A stretch of DNA of 64,000 nucleotides from Bradyrhizobium sp. AUGA SZCCT0176 (GTDB taxonomy: Bacteria > Pseudomonadota > Alphaproteobacteria > Rhizobiales > Xanthobacteraceae). Numbering within the stretch: position 1 is the stretch's first letter; the number at the start of each line of letters is the position of its first letter. The notes under the pieces are model-generated. The model did not search any database, was not told where the DNA came from, and was given only the letters and a program-made list of their open reading frames with translations. The stretch spans positions 62,001-126,000 of the forward strand of contig NZ_JAFCMB010000010.1 in the NCBI RefSeq assembly GCF_018130145.1. Direction: 5' to 3'. The position numbers and the translations under genes were made by a program. Positions 56,704 to 64,000 of this stretch are shown here, one piece after another.

Positions 56704-58430
56704 AGTCGCGCTCGTTTCCGCGAACGGGCTGGACACGGATTTTTCCGCCGTTGACCTGGCTTGCTGAATACAGGAGGGCTTGGTTACGCCATGATGCGAT
56801 CGCCGGCGTGACGCTCGCCGCCTATGCGATCCCGGTGTCACTGGCCTATGCGGGCCTTGCCGGGTTGCCGCCCCAGGTCGGCATTTACGGCTACATGCTT
56901 GGCGGCTTGGGCTACGCTCTCCTTGGATCGTCCCGCCAGCTTGCGGTCGGCCCAACCTCCGCAATCTCGCTCATGATCGCCGGCAGCGTCGGGGCGCTCG
57001 CCGGAGGGGACGCGATGCGCTTCGCACAGATCGCGAGCCTTTCGGCATTCGCGGTGGCGCTGCTTTGCCTGATCGCCTGGCTTTTCAAGCTCAGCATTCT
57101 CGTCCGTCTGGTCAGCGACAGCATTCTCGTCGGCTTCAAGGCGGGGGCCGGACTCACAATCATCATGAGCCAGTTGCCGAGCCTGTTCGGCGTGGCCGGT
57201 GGTGGCCACAACTTCTTCGACCGGGCCATCAGGCTTGCAGGGCAGGTCGGCGACACCAATCTGCTCGTATTGGCAATTGGAGTTGCAGCGATCCTGCTCC
57301 TGCTCCTCGGTGAACGGTTTTTATCGGGCAGGCCGGTCGGGCTCGCCGTGGTGGCGCTGTCAATCCTGATGGCAACCGTGTTCGCCCTTCCGGCACTGGG
57401 CGTACCTGTTACCGGAAACATCCCGGAAGGATTGCCGGCTTTCGAGGTGCCCACTTTCGGGATGCTGGAATTCCAGGAGTTGTTTCCAATAGCGGCCGGA
57501 TGCCTGCTGCTGGCCTATATAGAAGGTGTTTCGGCGGCCCGGAGCTTTGCCGCAAAGCATGGATACAACCTTGATGTCCGGCAGGAATTTCTGGGGCTGG
57601 GGGCCGCCAACCTCGCGGTTGCGTTTGGCCACGGCTATCCCGTGGCCGGCGGATTGTCGCAATCCGCCGTCAACGACACGGCGGGAGCGCGCACGCCCCT
57701 GGCATTGGTGTTTTGCTCGTCTGCCCTCGCACTCTGCTTGCTTTTCTTTACGGGATTGCTGACCAACCTTCCCAAGGCGGTGTTGGCTGGCATTGTCTTT
57801 GTTGCCGTTTACAGACTGGTCGACATCCGCGCGCTGCTTCGCATGTGGACAGTAAGCCGCATCGACTTCTATGCCGCGGTTATCGCGCTGGTGTCCGTGC
57901 TGCTGCTCGGGATCCTCCAAGGTGTGCTGCTCGCCGCCCTTGCATCCATCTTCCTGCTGCTTGGGCGGGCGTCGCAGCCCAACATCGCGTTTCTCGGGCG
58001 ACTTCCTGGATCGGGCCGCTATTCCGACAGCGCCAGGCATGAGGGTGTGGAGCCGCTGGTTGGTGTCATCGCGTTCCGCCCTGAAGCCTCGCTGCTCTAC
58101 ATCAATGCCGAGACGATTCTGGAGACGGTTTTGAGGGCGCTGCGAAAATCGTCTGACGTCAGGATGGTTGCCTGCGATCTTTCGGCATCCCCCTACATCG
58201 ATCTGGCCGGGGCACGGATGCTGCTCGATCTCCATGACGAGCTGGCGTCGCGTCACGTAGCGTTCTGCATCGTCGGTGCCCATGCGCAGTTGCGTGACCT
58301 GTTGCGGGCGGAAGGGCTGGCGGAGAAGACGGACAGCAGCGAATGGCTCCGCACACTCGACAGTGTGCTGGGCGAGAGCAATGCCAGCGAACGATCCGGT
58401 CTCCGTGAGGGACGGTCGCCTGGACCGTGA
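56700..58430 (+). CDS. SulP family anion transporter with STAS domain
   Basis: This 576-residue protein has an N-terminal membrane domain of about twelve to fourteen helices, containing the SulP signature (AYAIPVSLAYAGLAGLPPQV) and VGPTSAISLMIAGSVGALAG. A cytosolic STAS domain follows near residue 450 (VGVIAFRPEASLLYINAETI). Substrates in the family include sulfate and bicarbonate. Translation is coupled to the short gene upstream by ATGA, and expression may be driven by the FixK box at 56427. Confidence 0.92.
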   Translation: MKSRSFPRTGWTRIFPPLTWLAEYRRAWLRHDAIAGVTLAAYAIPVSLAYAGLAGLPPQVGIYGYMLGGLGYALLGSSRQLAVGPTSAISLMIAGSVGALAGGDAMRFAQIASLSAFAVALLCLIAWLFKLSILVRLVSDSILVGFKAGAGLTIIMSQLPSLFGVAGGGHNFFDRAIRLAGQVGDTNLLVLAIGVAAILLLLLGERFLSGRPVGLAVVALSILMATVFALPALGVPVTGNIPEGLPAFEVPTFGMLEFQELFPIAAGCLLLAYIEGVSAARSFAAKHGYNLDVRQEFLGLGAANLAVAFGHGYPVAGGLSQSAVNDTAGARTPLALVFCSSALALCLLFFTGLLTNLPKAVLAGIVFVAVYRLVDIRALLRMWTVSRIDFYAAVIALVSVLLLGILQGVLLAALASIFLLLGRASQPNIAFLGRLPGSGRYSDSARHEGVEPLVGVIAFRPEASLLYINAETILETVLRALRKSSDVRMVACDLSASPYIDLAGARMLLDLHDELASRHVAFCIVGAHAQLRDLLRAEGLAEKTDSSEWLRTLDSVLGESNASERSGLREGRSPGP

Positions 58431-58481
58431 AGCGCGGCATTCGTCGCAGCTTGGCGAGTTCGAGTCGAGGGAGTGCGCCCC

Positions 58482-58495
58482 TTGACTTGGATCAA
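58482..58495. promoter_or_regulatory. FixK/FNR box upstream of the secreted protein gene at 58627
   Basis: TTGACTTGGATCAA, one symmetric mismatch from consensus. It is 131 nt upstream of the ATG at 58627, giving a leader of about 97 nt if activation is standard. Confidence 0.65.
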
Positions 58496-58626
58496 GGGAG
58501 TGGGCGGGCAGTGGGTAAATGTCCAGCGACGCCAGTCCCGTATAGACCGGATCGATCCGTTCTCTCCCTCTCGGTCCGTTCGAAGCTGCTGGCTTTCGGA
58601 GCGTGACACTTCAGAGGAATAAACGC

Positions 58627-59061
58627 ATGAAAAAGTTTGGCATAAGCGTCGCCCTGGTTGCCTTGCTCGTGGGCGCGACTGGTACCAGTACGCCATCCCG
58701 AGCTGAAACCGGCCAGGTCGCGGTCGTCTTCACCAAAGGCGGGTTCATCGTCGGAGTCGGAGGCGGCGAGGGTGTGCTCGTGCTCCGAGGCAAGCGCTAT
58801 CCGTTCACCGTATCCGGCATGAGCGTCGGCTTCACCATCGGAGCCTCGACCACCAAGCTTGTCGGACGGGCCCTCAATCTGAAGGGACCGGCTTCGATCG
58901 AAGGCTCGTATGGCGCTGTCGGAGCAGGTGGCGCCGTTGCGGCTGGCGCCGGAGGTGTTCAATTGCAGAATGCCAACGGCGTCATCCTGCAGCTGAGCGG
59001 CCCGAAGGTCGGCGCCGAAGTATCGGCTGCAGTTGGCGGGGTAACGATACGTTTGAAATAG
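58627..59061 (+). CDS. Secreted Gly-rich hypothetical protein under a FixK box
   Basis: From the ATG at 58627 the protein is 144 residues with a signal peptide (MKKFGISVALVALLVGATGT). The mature part consists of glycine-rich strands such as VVFTKGGFIVGVGGGEGVLV and YGAVGAGGAVAAGAGGVQLQ. The periodic G/V pattern resembles small periplasmic or outer-membrane-associated beta proteins. A FixK box upstream predicts induction at low oxygen. Function unknown. Confidence 0.7.
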   Translation: MKKFGISVALVALLVGATGTSTPSRAETGQVAVVFTKGGFIVGVGGGEGVLVLRGKRYPFTVSGMSVGFTIGASTTKLVGRALNLKGPASIEGSYGAVGAGGAVAAGAGGVQLQNANGVILQLSGPKVGAEVSAAVGGVTIRLK

Positions 59062-59074
59062 AGCCGAACCGGTC

Positions 59075-59096
59075 GGGCCGCGCAATTGCGCAGCCC
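59075..59096. terminator. Inverted repeat between convergent units
   Basis: GGGC-C-GCGCAATTGCGC-A-GCCC, a near-perfect palindrome just past the stop at 59061 and before the PPK2 remnant. No T-run follows, so it may be a weak bidirectional terminator. Confidence 0.4.
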
Positions 59097-59103
59097 AATC
59101 TGT

Positions 59104-59726
59104 TCAGTAGCGCTCTGCCACGAAAGTCATCTCGCTCGAGCCAGCCTGGTCGTCATAGCGTCCTTTGCCGGAACGCTTCGGCAGTTTGACGTTTTCCTTT
59201 TGCACGCGCTTGTGCGGGATCAGATCCATCGGGCTCAGCTTCCATTGCCGCAGCGGATCGTTAATTCTGGCCTTGAAGCGGCGCTCCTGCTCGTCCATTC
59301 CGACCTTGAGTCAGAGCTTGATCAGGATGACGCCGCCCTCGATGATGTACTTCTCCATCTGGGGACAGAGCAAAAGGAATCGCTCGTGCCGGCGCGGTTG
59401 TACCAGCCGCGGTCGAAGATCACGATCTCGCCTGCAGCCGGAAAATGCTGCATGTAGCGCTGAAGAAACAGTTGCGTCTTCTCGCGATCCGACGGCGCCG
59501 GCAAGGCGGCCACGCGAAACACGCGTGGACTGACCGTTTCCGTGATCGCCTTGATCGTGCCGCCCTTGCCAGCGGCGTCCCGGCCCTCGAACAGGATAAT
59601 GACCCGAAGCTTGTTTTCTTTCACCCATTCCTGGAGATGGCGAAGCTCGACCTGGAGCTTTCCCAGTTCTTTTTCATAGTCCTTGCGTTTCATTCCTTCC
59701 GTGTGTCCGTCGGCGGACGTGGTCAC
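59104..59726 (-). pseudogene. Polyphosphate kinase 2 (PPK2) pseudogene
   Basis: PPK2 transfers phosphate between polyphosphate and nucleotides. The N-terminal part is intact, with Walker-like LFEGRDAAGKGGTIKAITE and DRGWYNRAG. There the frame breaks: a short deletion and frameshift remove the usual V-E-x-V-M-G-F-C segment, and the sequence resumes in another frame as ERFLLLCPQMEKYIIEGG. A TGA at 59311-59313 replaces the usual Trp after LIKL. EQERRFKARINDPLRQWKLS follows, and a second, larger deletion joins MDL directly to the C-terminal IPHKRVQKENVKLPKRS. At least three lesions, so it is not functional. Confidence 0.88.
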
Positions 59727-59764
59727 CGTTCCGTTGTTTCAAGCCAGATCCGCCCGAACTGCCC

Positions 59765-60220
59765 TCAGTCTCCCCAGGCAATGGTGATGGCGACGTCGCC
59801 TGGAACACCTCCCGAGTAATCGATGATCTGGTAGCTGATGCGATAGCCGCGCGGTTTCAGGTAGTCGGTCCAGAGCTGGAATATTTCCTTCGGAATCCCC
59901 GTCAGTGTATTCTCCCAGCCCGGCTCCTGCTGATTGATGGCGCGGCCCTTGTCGGTGCACAGCGTGTTGGGGAACCGATAGACCTGCACTTCCGTCAATC
60001 CGTTTCGCACCGCCCGCTGGATAACGGCCGAGGCGAGCTGGATCTTTTCTTCCTCGGATTTGCCCGACGGACGGCTCAGCCGCTCGATCAGGACGCGTTT
60101 TTCGGTTTCGGCGGCAGCGGCAAGGCGCGCGTATTGTTCTGCCTTTTCGGCCTCCTTGAGGGCGGCTTCCGTCCGGATCTGTTTCACGCTGGGAATGAGA
60201 TTATCGATGCTGCCAGGCAT
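59765..60220 (-). CDS. Hypothetical protein under a FixK box
   Basis: This 151-residue cytoplasmic protein starts MPGSIDNLIPSVKQIRTEAA. The N-terminal half is a charged coiled-coil-like helix (ALKEAEKAEQYARLAAAAET), the rest an alpha+beta domain with RNGLTEVQVYRFPNTLCTDK and KPRGYRISYQIIDYSGGVPG. No family was recognised. The FixK box at 60290 is 69 nt upstream with a predicted start of transcription near 60255. It is followed by the PPK2 pseudogene on the same strand. Confidence 0.7.
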   Translation of the reverse strand: MPGSIDNLIPSVKQIRTEAALKEAEKAEQYARLAAAAETEKRVLIERLSRPSGKSEEEKIQLASAVIQRAVRNGLTEVQVYRFPNTLCTDKGRAINQQEPGWENTLTGIPKEIFQLWTDYLKPRGYRISYQIIDYSGGVPGDVAITIAWGD

Positions 60221-60289
60221 GATTGATGGCTCCTGAGTGGGTGTTCTGCCTCTGCGTTGCCAAAGCTAGGTGACGGCGACGTCGTTCCC

Positions 60290-60303
60290 TTGATCCAAAT
60301 CAA
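60290..60303. promoter_or_regulatory. FixK/FNR box between divergent genes
   Basis: TTGATCCAAATCAA. It lies 69 nt upstream of the minus-strand ATG at 60220 and 111 nt upstream of the plus-strand ATG at 60415, so it may control both. Confidence 0.7.
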
Positions 60304-60414
60304 GCAATTCGCATCGGGGAGGCCCGCACTGTTTCGCGCGGTCTGCGCGAACGGCCAGTTCCGGCTTGGGAGAGGGCGTTGAGCGGTCACTGACAGGGGC
60401 TCGAGAGAAATCCA

Positions 60415-60834
60415 ATGACTGTGCTTCGAAACCTGGCCCTCGCGGCGGCAGTCTCACTCTGCTCTGCCTTGCTACCACCGCATCGGGCGAATGCGTTCGA
60501 GCTCACCGGTGCATGGGCCACGAGTGCGGACCAATGCGCCAAGGTGTTCACCCGCAAGGGACGCGCAAACAGGGTGAGTTTCACGAATTTCTCCGGCGTG
60601 TACGGTGGCGGCTTCATCGCCGAATCCGATCGCCTGAAAGGCAAGCTTGAAAATTGCCTGATCAAGTCGAGGAAGGAGGATGGTCAAACCATCAACCTGG
60701 TGGTCGCTTGCGCCTCAGGCATCATGCTTTCAAACGTCCAGTTCTTCCTGAAGGTGATCGATGACAACACCATCTCCCGGGAGTTTCCAGGCATGGAAGG
60801 AATGGATGTGAAGTATCACCGCTGCCAGATCTAG
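60415..60834 (+). CDS. Secreted hypothetical protein
   Basis: This 139-residue protein has a signal peptide (LRNLALAAAVSLCSALLPPH to ANA). The mature protein starts FELTGAWATSADQCAKVFTR, contains VYGGGFIAESDRLKGKLENC and VACASGIMLSNVQFFLKVID, and ends VKYHRCQI. Four cysteines could form two disulfides. The W-A-T-x-x-x-x-C-x-x-V-F pattern is typical of a common periplasmic small-protein family in Bradyrhizobium. It may respond to the FixK box upstream. Confidence 0.7.
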   Translation: MTVLRNLALAAAVSLCSALLPPHRANAFELTGAWATSADQCAKVFTRKGRANRVSFTNFSGVYGGGFIAESDRLKGKLENCLIKSRKEDGQTINLVVACASGIMLSNVQFFLKVIDDNTISREFPGMEGMDVKYHRCQI

Positions 60835-61000
60835 CCGCAGGAGCTTGCTATTGCTCCTCCTGCGTGCAGATCGGAGGACGCCTGCGGTCGGGTCACGACG
60901 CGCTGTTAACGTCGTCCGACCCGGCTGAGGGGTTGGCTGCAGTGTCGCTCGCGCTGGGAATGTGCTCGAATGCAGCCGTTCGAACTGCCGGGGTAGGTGG

Positions 61001-62908
61001 ATGAGCGCACGCGTCCCGACCGCAGCGATCAACCCGGGCTGGCCAGTCCTGGCCGTCCGTCTCTGCGTCTGCCTGTTGGTCCTGGCAGCCATGCTGCCCG
61101 GACCGGCAAGCGGCGAGCCGCGCGGCGAACCCAAACGTGTGCTGATGCTGCACTCGTTCGGGCGCGACTTTCTGCCGTGGAGCGCATTTGCCCGCACCAT
61201 CCGGACCGAGCTCGAGCAGCAATCGCCGTGGCCACTGGAGCTTCAGGAGCACAATCTACTGTCGGCACGGGTCAACAACCCGGGACCGGAAGCGCCGTTT
61301 GTCGACTATCTGCGGTCACTTTACTCCGGCCGTCCGCCGGACATCGTGGTGAGCATTGGCGCACCTGCGGCCCGGTTTGTTCAGAAATATCGGGCACAGC
61401 TTTTCCCTGAAACGCCCATGGTGCTGACGGCGGTCGAGCAGCGACTGGTGAACCGAACGGACCTGACCGACAACGACACCGTGATCGCGGTCTACAACGA
61501 TTTCTCAGCCTTTTTCGACAGCATTCTTCAGGTCCTGCCGGACACGCAGACGATTGCCGTGGTCATAGGCGCCTCGCCCCTGGAGAAATTCTGGCTCGAG
61601 GAGGTAAAGAGGGAAGGCAAGCCCTTCGAAAGCCGGGTCGCATTCGTCTGGTATGCCGATCTCTCCTTTGCGGAAATACTCAAGCGGGCGTCGATGCTCC
61701 CGCCACATACTGTTCTGTTCTGGGGCTTGATGTCGATCGATGGTGCAGGTGTCGCCCATGAGGGCGATCTCGCCTTGCGCAACCTTCGTGCGATCGCCAA
61801 CGCCCCGATCTTTTCTTTCCAGGAAGCCTATTTCGGCCGAGATACCGTCGGCGGCCCGATGCATTCAATCAACGAATCGAGCGAAAGAACCGTCAATGCC
61901 GCCATCCGCATTCTCGGTGGCGGGAAACCAGCCGATATCAAGGTGCAGCCGATCGGATTTGCATCGCCAAAGTACGACTGGCGGGAGATGCAGCGCTGGG
62001 GCATCAGCGAGAGCAACCTGCCCCCGGGGAGTGAAATCTTGTTTCGTGAGCCCGGCATATGGGAGAGATATAGTTGGCAGCTGTCGCTGATTGCGTGCGT
62101 AATCCTGATCCAGGGAGGGTTGATCGGCGGATTGCTCCGTGAACGGAGTCGCCGCCGTTTCGCCGAAGTCGAATCGCGTCAACGCCTGGCGGAGCTTGCA
62201 CACCTCAACCGCTATTCGGCTGTCGGCGAACTGACGACTTCGATCGCGCATGAGATAAATCAGCCGCTTGGCTCCATCCTTACCAACGCCGAGACGGCCG
62301 AACTCATGCTGAAGAGCTCTTCACCGAATCTCGATGAAGTCAGGGAAATTCTCGTTGACATCAAGCGTGACGATCAGCGCGCCAGTGAAGTGATACGTCG
62401 CCTACGCAGCGTGCTGAAGAAAACACCTTTTGAAATGCGAGATATCGAGCTGAACGAGACGGTACGGCAAGTGATCGGATTTGTCGCAGCCATGGCCCAC
62501 GGCCGCGATATCGCACTGAAGTGCTGCACGGCCTCGGCGGGCCTGCACGTCAAGGGCGATGCTGTTCAGCTGCAGCAGGTTTTTCTGAATCTGATGATCA
62601 ATGCGATGGATGCGATATCCGAAGTGGAGGCGAAGAAGCGCGAAGTTTGCGTAACCACGAGCCTTTCGGGCGCCAGTGCGGAAATCAGGATTAGCGACAC
62701 CGGCGCCGGTATCGCGACCGGCGATCTCAAGAAGGTCTTCGATCCGTTTTTCACGACAAAGCCGCAAGGCATGGGCATGGGACTTGCGATCGCCCGCACC
62801 ATCGTCGAAGCGCATCACGGACAGATTTCTGCGGAAAATCAGCCGCTCGGCGGCGCGCTTTTCACAATCAGGCTTCCGATCGCTCGCGATCGATCAACGT
62901 CGGCCTGA
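61001..62908 (+). CDS. Membrane sensor histidine kinase with ABC-substrate-binding-like sensor
   Basis: This 635-residue kinase has a signal/first helix (LAVRLCVCLLVLAAMLPGPA), then a periplasmic sensor (about 45-350) resembling ABC sugar/amino-acid-type binding proteins (KRVLMLHSFGRDFLPWSAFA, PPDIVVSIGAPAARFVQKYR), a second helix (LSLIACVILIQGGLIGGLL), and a cytoplasmic kinase. The H-box is VGELTTSIAHEINQPLGSIL (His417), the N-box LNLMINAMDAISEVE, and the G-boxes RISDTGAGIATGDLKK and GMGMGLAIARTIVEAH. No receiver gene adjoins it; the orphan FixJ-like regulator at 54069 is a candidate partner. ATG 61001 was chosen. Confidence 0.9.
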   Translation: MSARVPTAAINPGWPVLAVRLCVCLLVLAAMLPGPASGEPRGEPKRVLMLHSFGRDFLPWSAFARTIRTELEQQSPWPLELQEHNLLSARVNNPGPEAPFVDYLRSLYSGRPPDIVVSIGAPAARFVQKYRAQLFPETPMVLTAVEQRLVNRTDLTDNDTVIAVYNDFSAFFDSILQVLPDTQTIAVVIGASPLEKFWLEEVKREGKPFESRVAFVWYADLSFAEILKRASMLPPHTVLFWGLMSIDGAGVAHEGDLALRNLRAIANAPIFSFQEAYFGRDTVGGPMHSINESSERTVNAAIRILGGGKPADIKVQPIGFASPKYDWREMQRWGISESNLPPGSEILFREPGIWERYSWQLSLIACVILIQGGLIGGLLRERSRRRFAEVESRQRLAELAHLNRYSAVGELTTSIAHEINQPLGSILTNAETAELMLKSSSPNLDEVREILVDIKRDDQRASEVIRRLRSVLKKTPFEMRDIELNETVRQVIGFVAAMAHGRDIALKCCTASAGLHVKGDAVQLQQVFLNLMINAMDAISEVEAKKREVCVTTSLSGASAEIRISDTGAGIATGDLKKVFDPFFTTKPQGMGMGLAIARTIVEAHHGQISAENQPLGGALFTIRLPIARDRSTSA

Positions 62909-62961
62909 TATACGCCCGCCACGCTGCTCTTGCGGCGCAGCAAGGCGGTACCGCAGGTTCC

Positions 62962-62975
62962 TTGATCTTTATCAA
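62962..62975. promoter_or_regulatory. FixK/FNR box upstream of the DUF3300 gene
   Basis: TTGATCTTTATCAA, with TTGAT and ATCAA halves both intact. It lies 55 nt before the ATG at 63031; predicted transcription start near 63010. Confidence 0.75.
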
Positions 62976-63030
62976 AGAACGACCTCGCCTCGGACCGATT
63001 CTTGCCGCGATGAGCCCAAGGAGGGGCGTG

Positions 63031-64000
63031 ATGTTCCGCTGCGGCAAGACCCTTATCGCACTCGCGTTGCTAATCGCGAATCCTGTCGCCGTCTCCGCTC
63101 AAACGACCGACAATCCGCCTGCTCCGAGTAGTTCGGCGCAACCGACCAGCCAACAGCCGCCGAGTGCGGAACTGCTGAAGCCCGAACAACTCGAGGCGCT
63201 GGTTGCGCCGATTGCACTCTATCCCGACGAGTTGCTGGCAAATGTGCTGGCGGCATCGACCTATCCGCTAGAGGTGGTACAGGCCGATCGTTGGCTCAAG
63301 GAACACAAAATCTTGAAAGGCGATGCGTTGAAGAAGGAGGTCGAGAAGCAGTCGTGGGACAATAGCGTCAAGGCGCTCACGAGCACCGCGGACGTCATTT
63401 CGATGATGAGCGATAAGGTCGACTGGACCAAGAACCTCGGCGATGCCGTGCTCGTGCAGCAGCCGGATGTGATGGATGCGATCCAGCGCCTCCGCTCCAA
63501 GGCCTATGACAACAAGAAGCTGGTCACCACCAAGCAACAGAAGGTCAGCGTTCAAACCCAGGAAAACAAGCAGGCGATCGTCATCGAGCAGGCCGATCCC
63601 AATACGATGTACGTGCCGTACTACGATCCGGCGACCGTTTATGGAGCCTGGCCTTATGCGGAATATCCACCCTATTACTTCGGGTACCCGTCCTATATCG
63701 GCGCCGGAGTGATCGCGGCCGGTCTCGCCTTCGGTACAGCCTGGGCGATCGGACGCTGGGGCAATTACTGGGGCGGTGGATTCAACTGGGGCAACCGCAA
63801 CGTCTACGTCAACCACTTCAACAGGACGACCAACATCGGGAACAATTGGCAGCACAACCCGGCGCATCGCCAGGGCGTGCGATACAACAACGCGAACGTT
63901 CAGCAGCGCTTCGGTAACAACAACCTGAAGGCGGGCGCCTCCAATCGGATGGATTTCCGCGGCCGCGACGGACAGCAGGTGCTTCGTCCAGGGCAGGATC
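63031..64000 (+). CDS. DUF3300 secreted protein, partial (runs off window)
   Basis: ATG 63031 follows AAGGAGG by 6 nt and is open to the window end (323 codons seen). A signal peptide (TLIALALLIANPVAVSAQ) is followed by a Pro/Ser linker and the DUF3300 core: EQLEALVAPIALYPDELLAN, STYPLEVVQADRWLKEHKIL, SVKALTSTADVISMMSDKVD and ANTMYVPYYDPATVYG-like sequence. The C-terminal part is Asn/Gly/Trp-rich (WGNYWGGGFNWGNRNVYVNH). DUF3300 proteins are envelope proteins of unknown role. The FixK box upstream predicts induction at low oxygen. Confidence 0.88.
   Translation, partial: MFRCGKTLIALALLIANPVAVSAQTTDNPPAPSSSAQPTSQQPPSAELLKPEQLEALVAPIALYPDELLANVLAASTYPLEVVQADRWLKEHKILKGDALKKEVEKQSWDNSVKALTSTADVISMMSDKVDWTKNLGDAVLVQQPDVMDAIQRLRSKAYDNKKLVTTKQQKVSVQTQENKQAIVIEQADPNTMYVPYYDPATVYGAWPYAEYPPYYFGYPSYIGAGVIAAGLAFGTAWAIGRWGNYWGGGFNWGNRNVYVNHFNRTTNIGNNWQHNPAHRQGVRYNNANVQQRFGNNNLKAGASNRMDFRGRDGQQVLRPGQD

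Overview
The window is high-GC chromosomal DNA that reads like an alphaproteobacterium of the Bradyrhizobium/Rhodopseudomonas group (Nitrobacteraceae). The grounds are the codon usage, many short secreted proteins of a kind typical of that family, dispersed repeats of the Bradyrhizobium type, a complete C-P lyase locus, and many TTGAT-N4-ATCAA sites of the FixK/FNR class. I found no rRNA, tRNA, CRISPR array, prophage or intact insertion sequence.

Region 1 (1-21 kb) is mostly housekeeping: a phosphotransferase, coaD, two cyclophilins around a TolA/TonB-like secreted protein, queA and tgt (both queuosine tRNA modification), asd, cysK, a metacaspase-like protein, a DMT exporter, RidA, a formyltransferase-like protein and many small secreted or membrane proteins. 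Upstream of asd lies a short Thr/Lys-rich reading frame followed by a strong terminator hairpin, which looks like an attenuator.

Region 2 (21-37 kb) is a phosphorus-scavenging block. A PhoD-type phosphatase is followed by a full phosphonate system in four transcription units: (i) DUF1045 2H-phosphoesterase, a divergent PhnM and a hexapeptide acyltransferase on the minus strand; (ii) phnC-phnD-phnE-phnE2 on the plus strand; (iii) phnF on the minus strand; (iv) phnGHIJKLMN plus an FMN-binding PPOX-type protein on the plus strand. Both divergent promoter regions carry 7-4-7 Pho boxes, three in all. The phnF/phnG region also has a perfect 10-bp-arm palindrome suited to PhnF. phnP is absent, and DUF1045 is a plausible replacement. 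A terminator hairpin between phnD and phnE suggests differential expression within the transporter operon.

Region 3 (37-41.7 kb) is a patch of very small genes and remnants: a double-glycine leader peptide, an ABM-like protein, a translationally coupled pair of tiny genes, two zinc-ribbon or helical mini-proteins, an NTF2-like protein and a decayed AraC fragment.

Region 4 (40.6-64 kb) looks like an oxygen-limitation regulon island. Nine near-perfect FixK/FNR boxes lie at 40.7, 41.7, 44.0, 45.2, 52.4, 56.4, 58.5, 60.3 and 63.0 kb, most at the right distance from a start codon; I noticed none in the first 40 kb. They precede a Ca2+/H+ antiporter, an AI-2E-type permease (and divergent GNAT), a DUF3141/Pta/AckA/FabI operon, a CoA-transferase/MaoC operon, a SulP transporter and several secreted proteins. 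Inside the island are a cysteine-free FixK-type regulator with the E-x-x-S-R recognition helix that fits those boxes, a FixJ-like response regulator and a membrane histidine kinase. The metabolic genes suggest low-oxygen handling of acyl-CoA or polyhydroxybutyrate with ATP recovery through acyl phosphate. A decayed PPK2 gene and a truncated DUF1275 gene show past gene loss here. The last gene (DUF3300) runs off the window.
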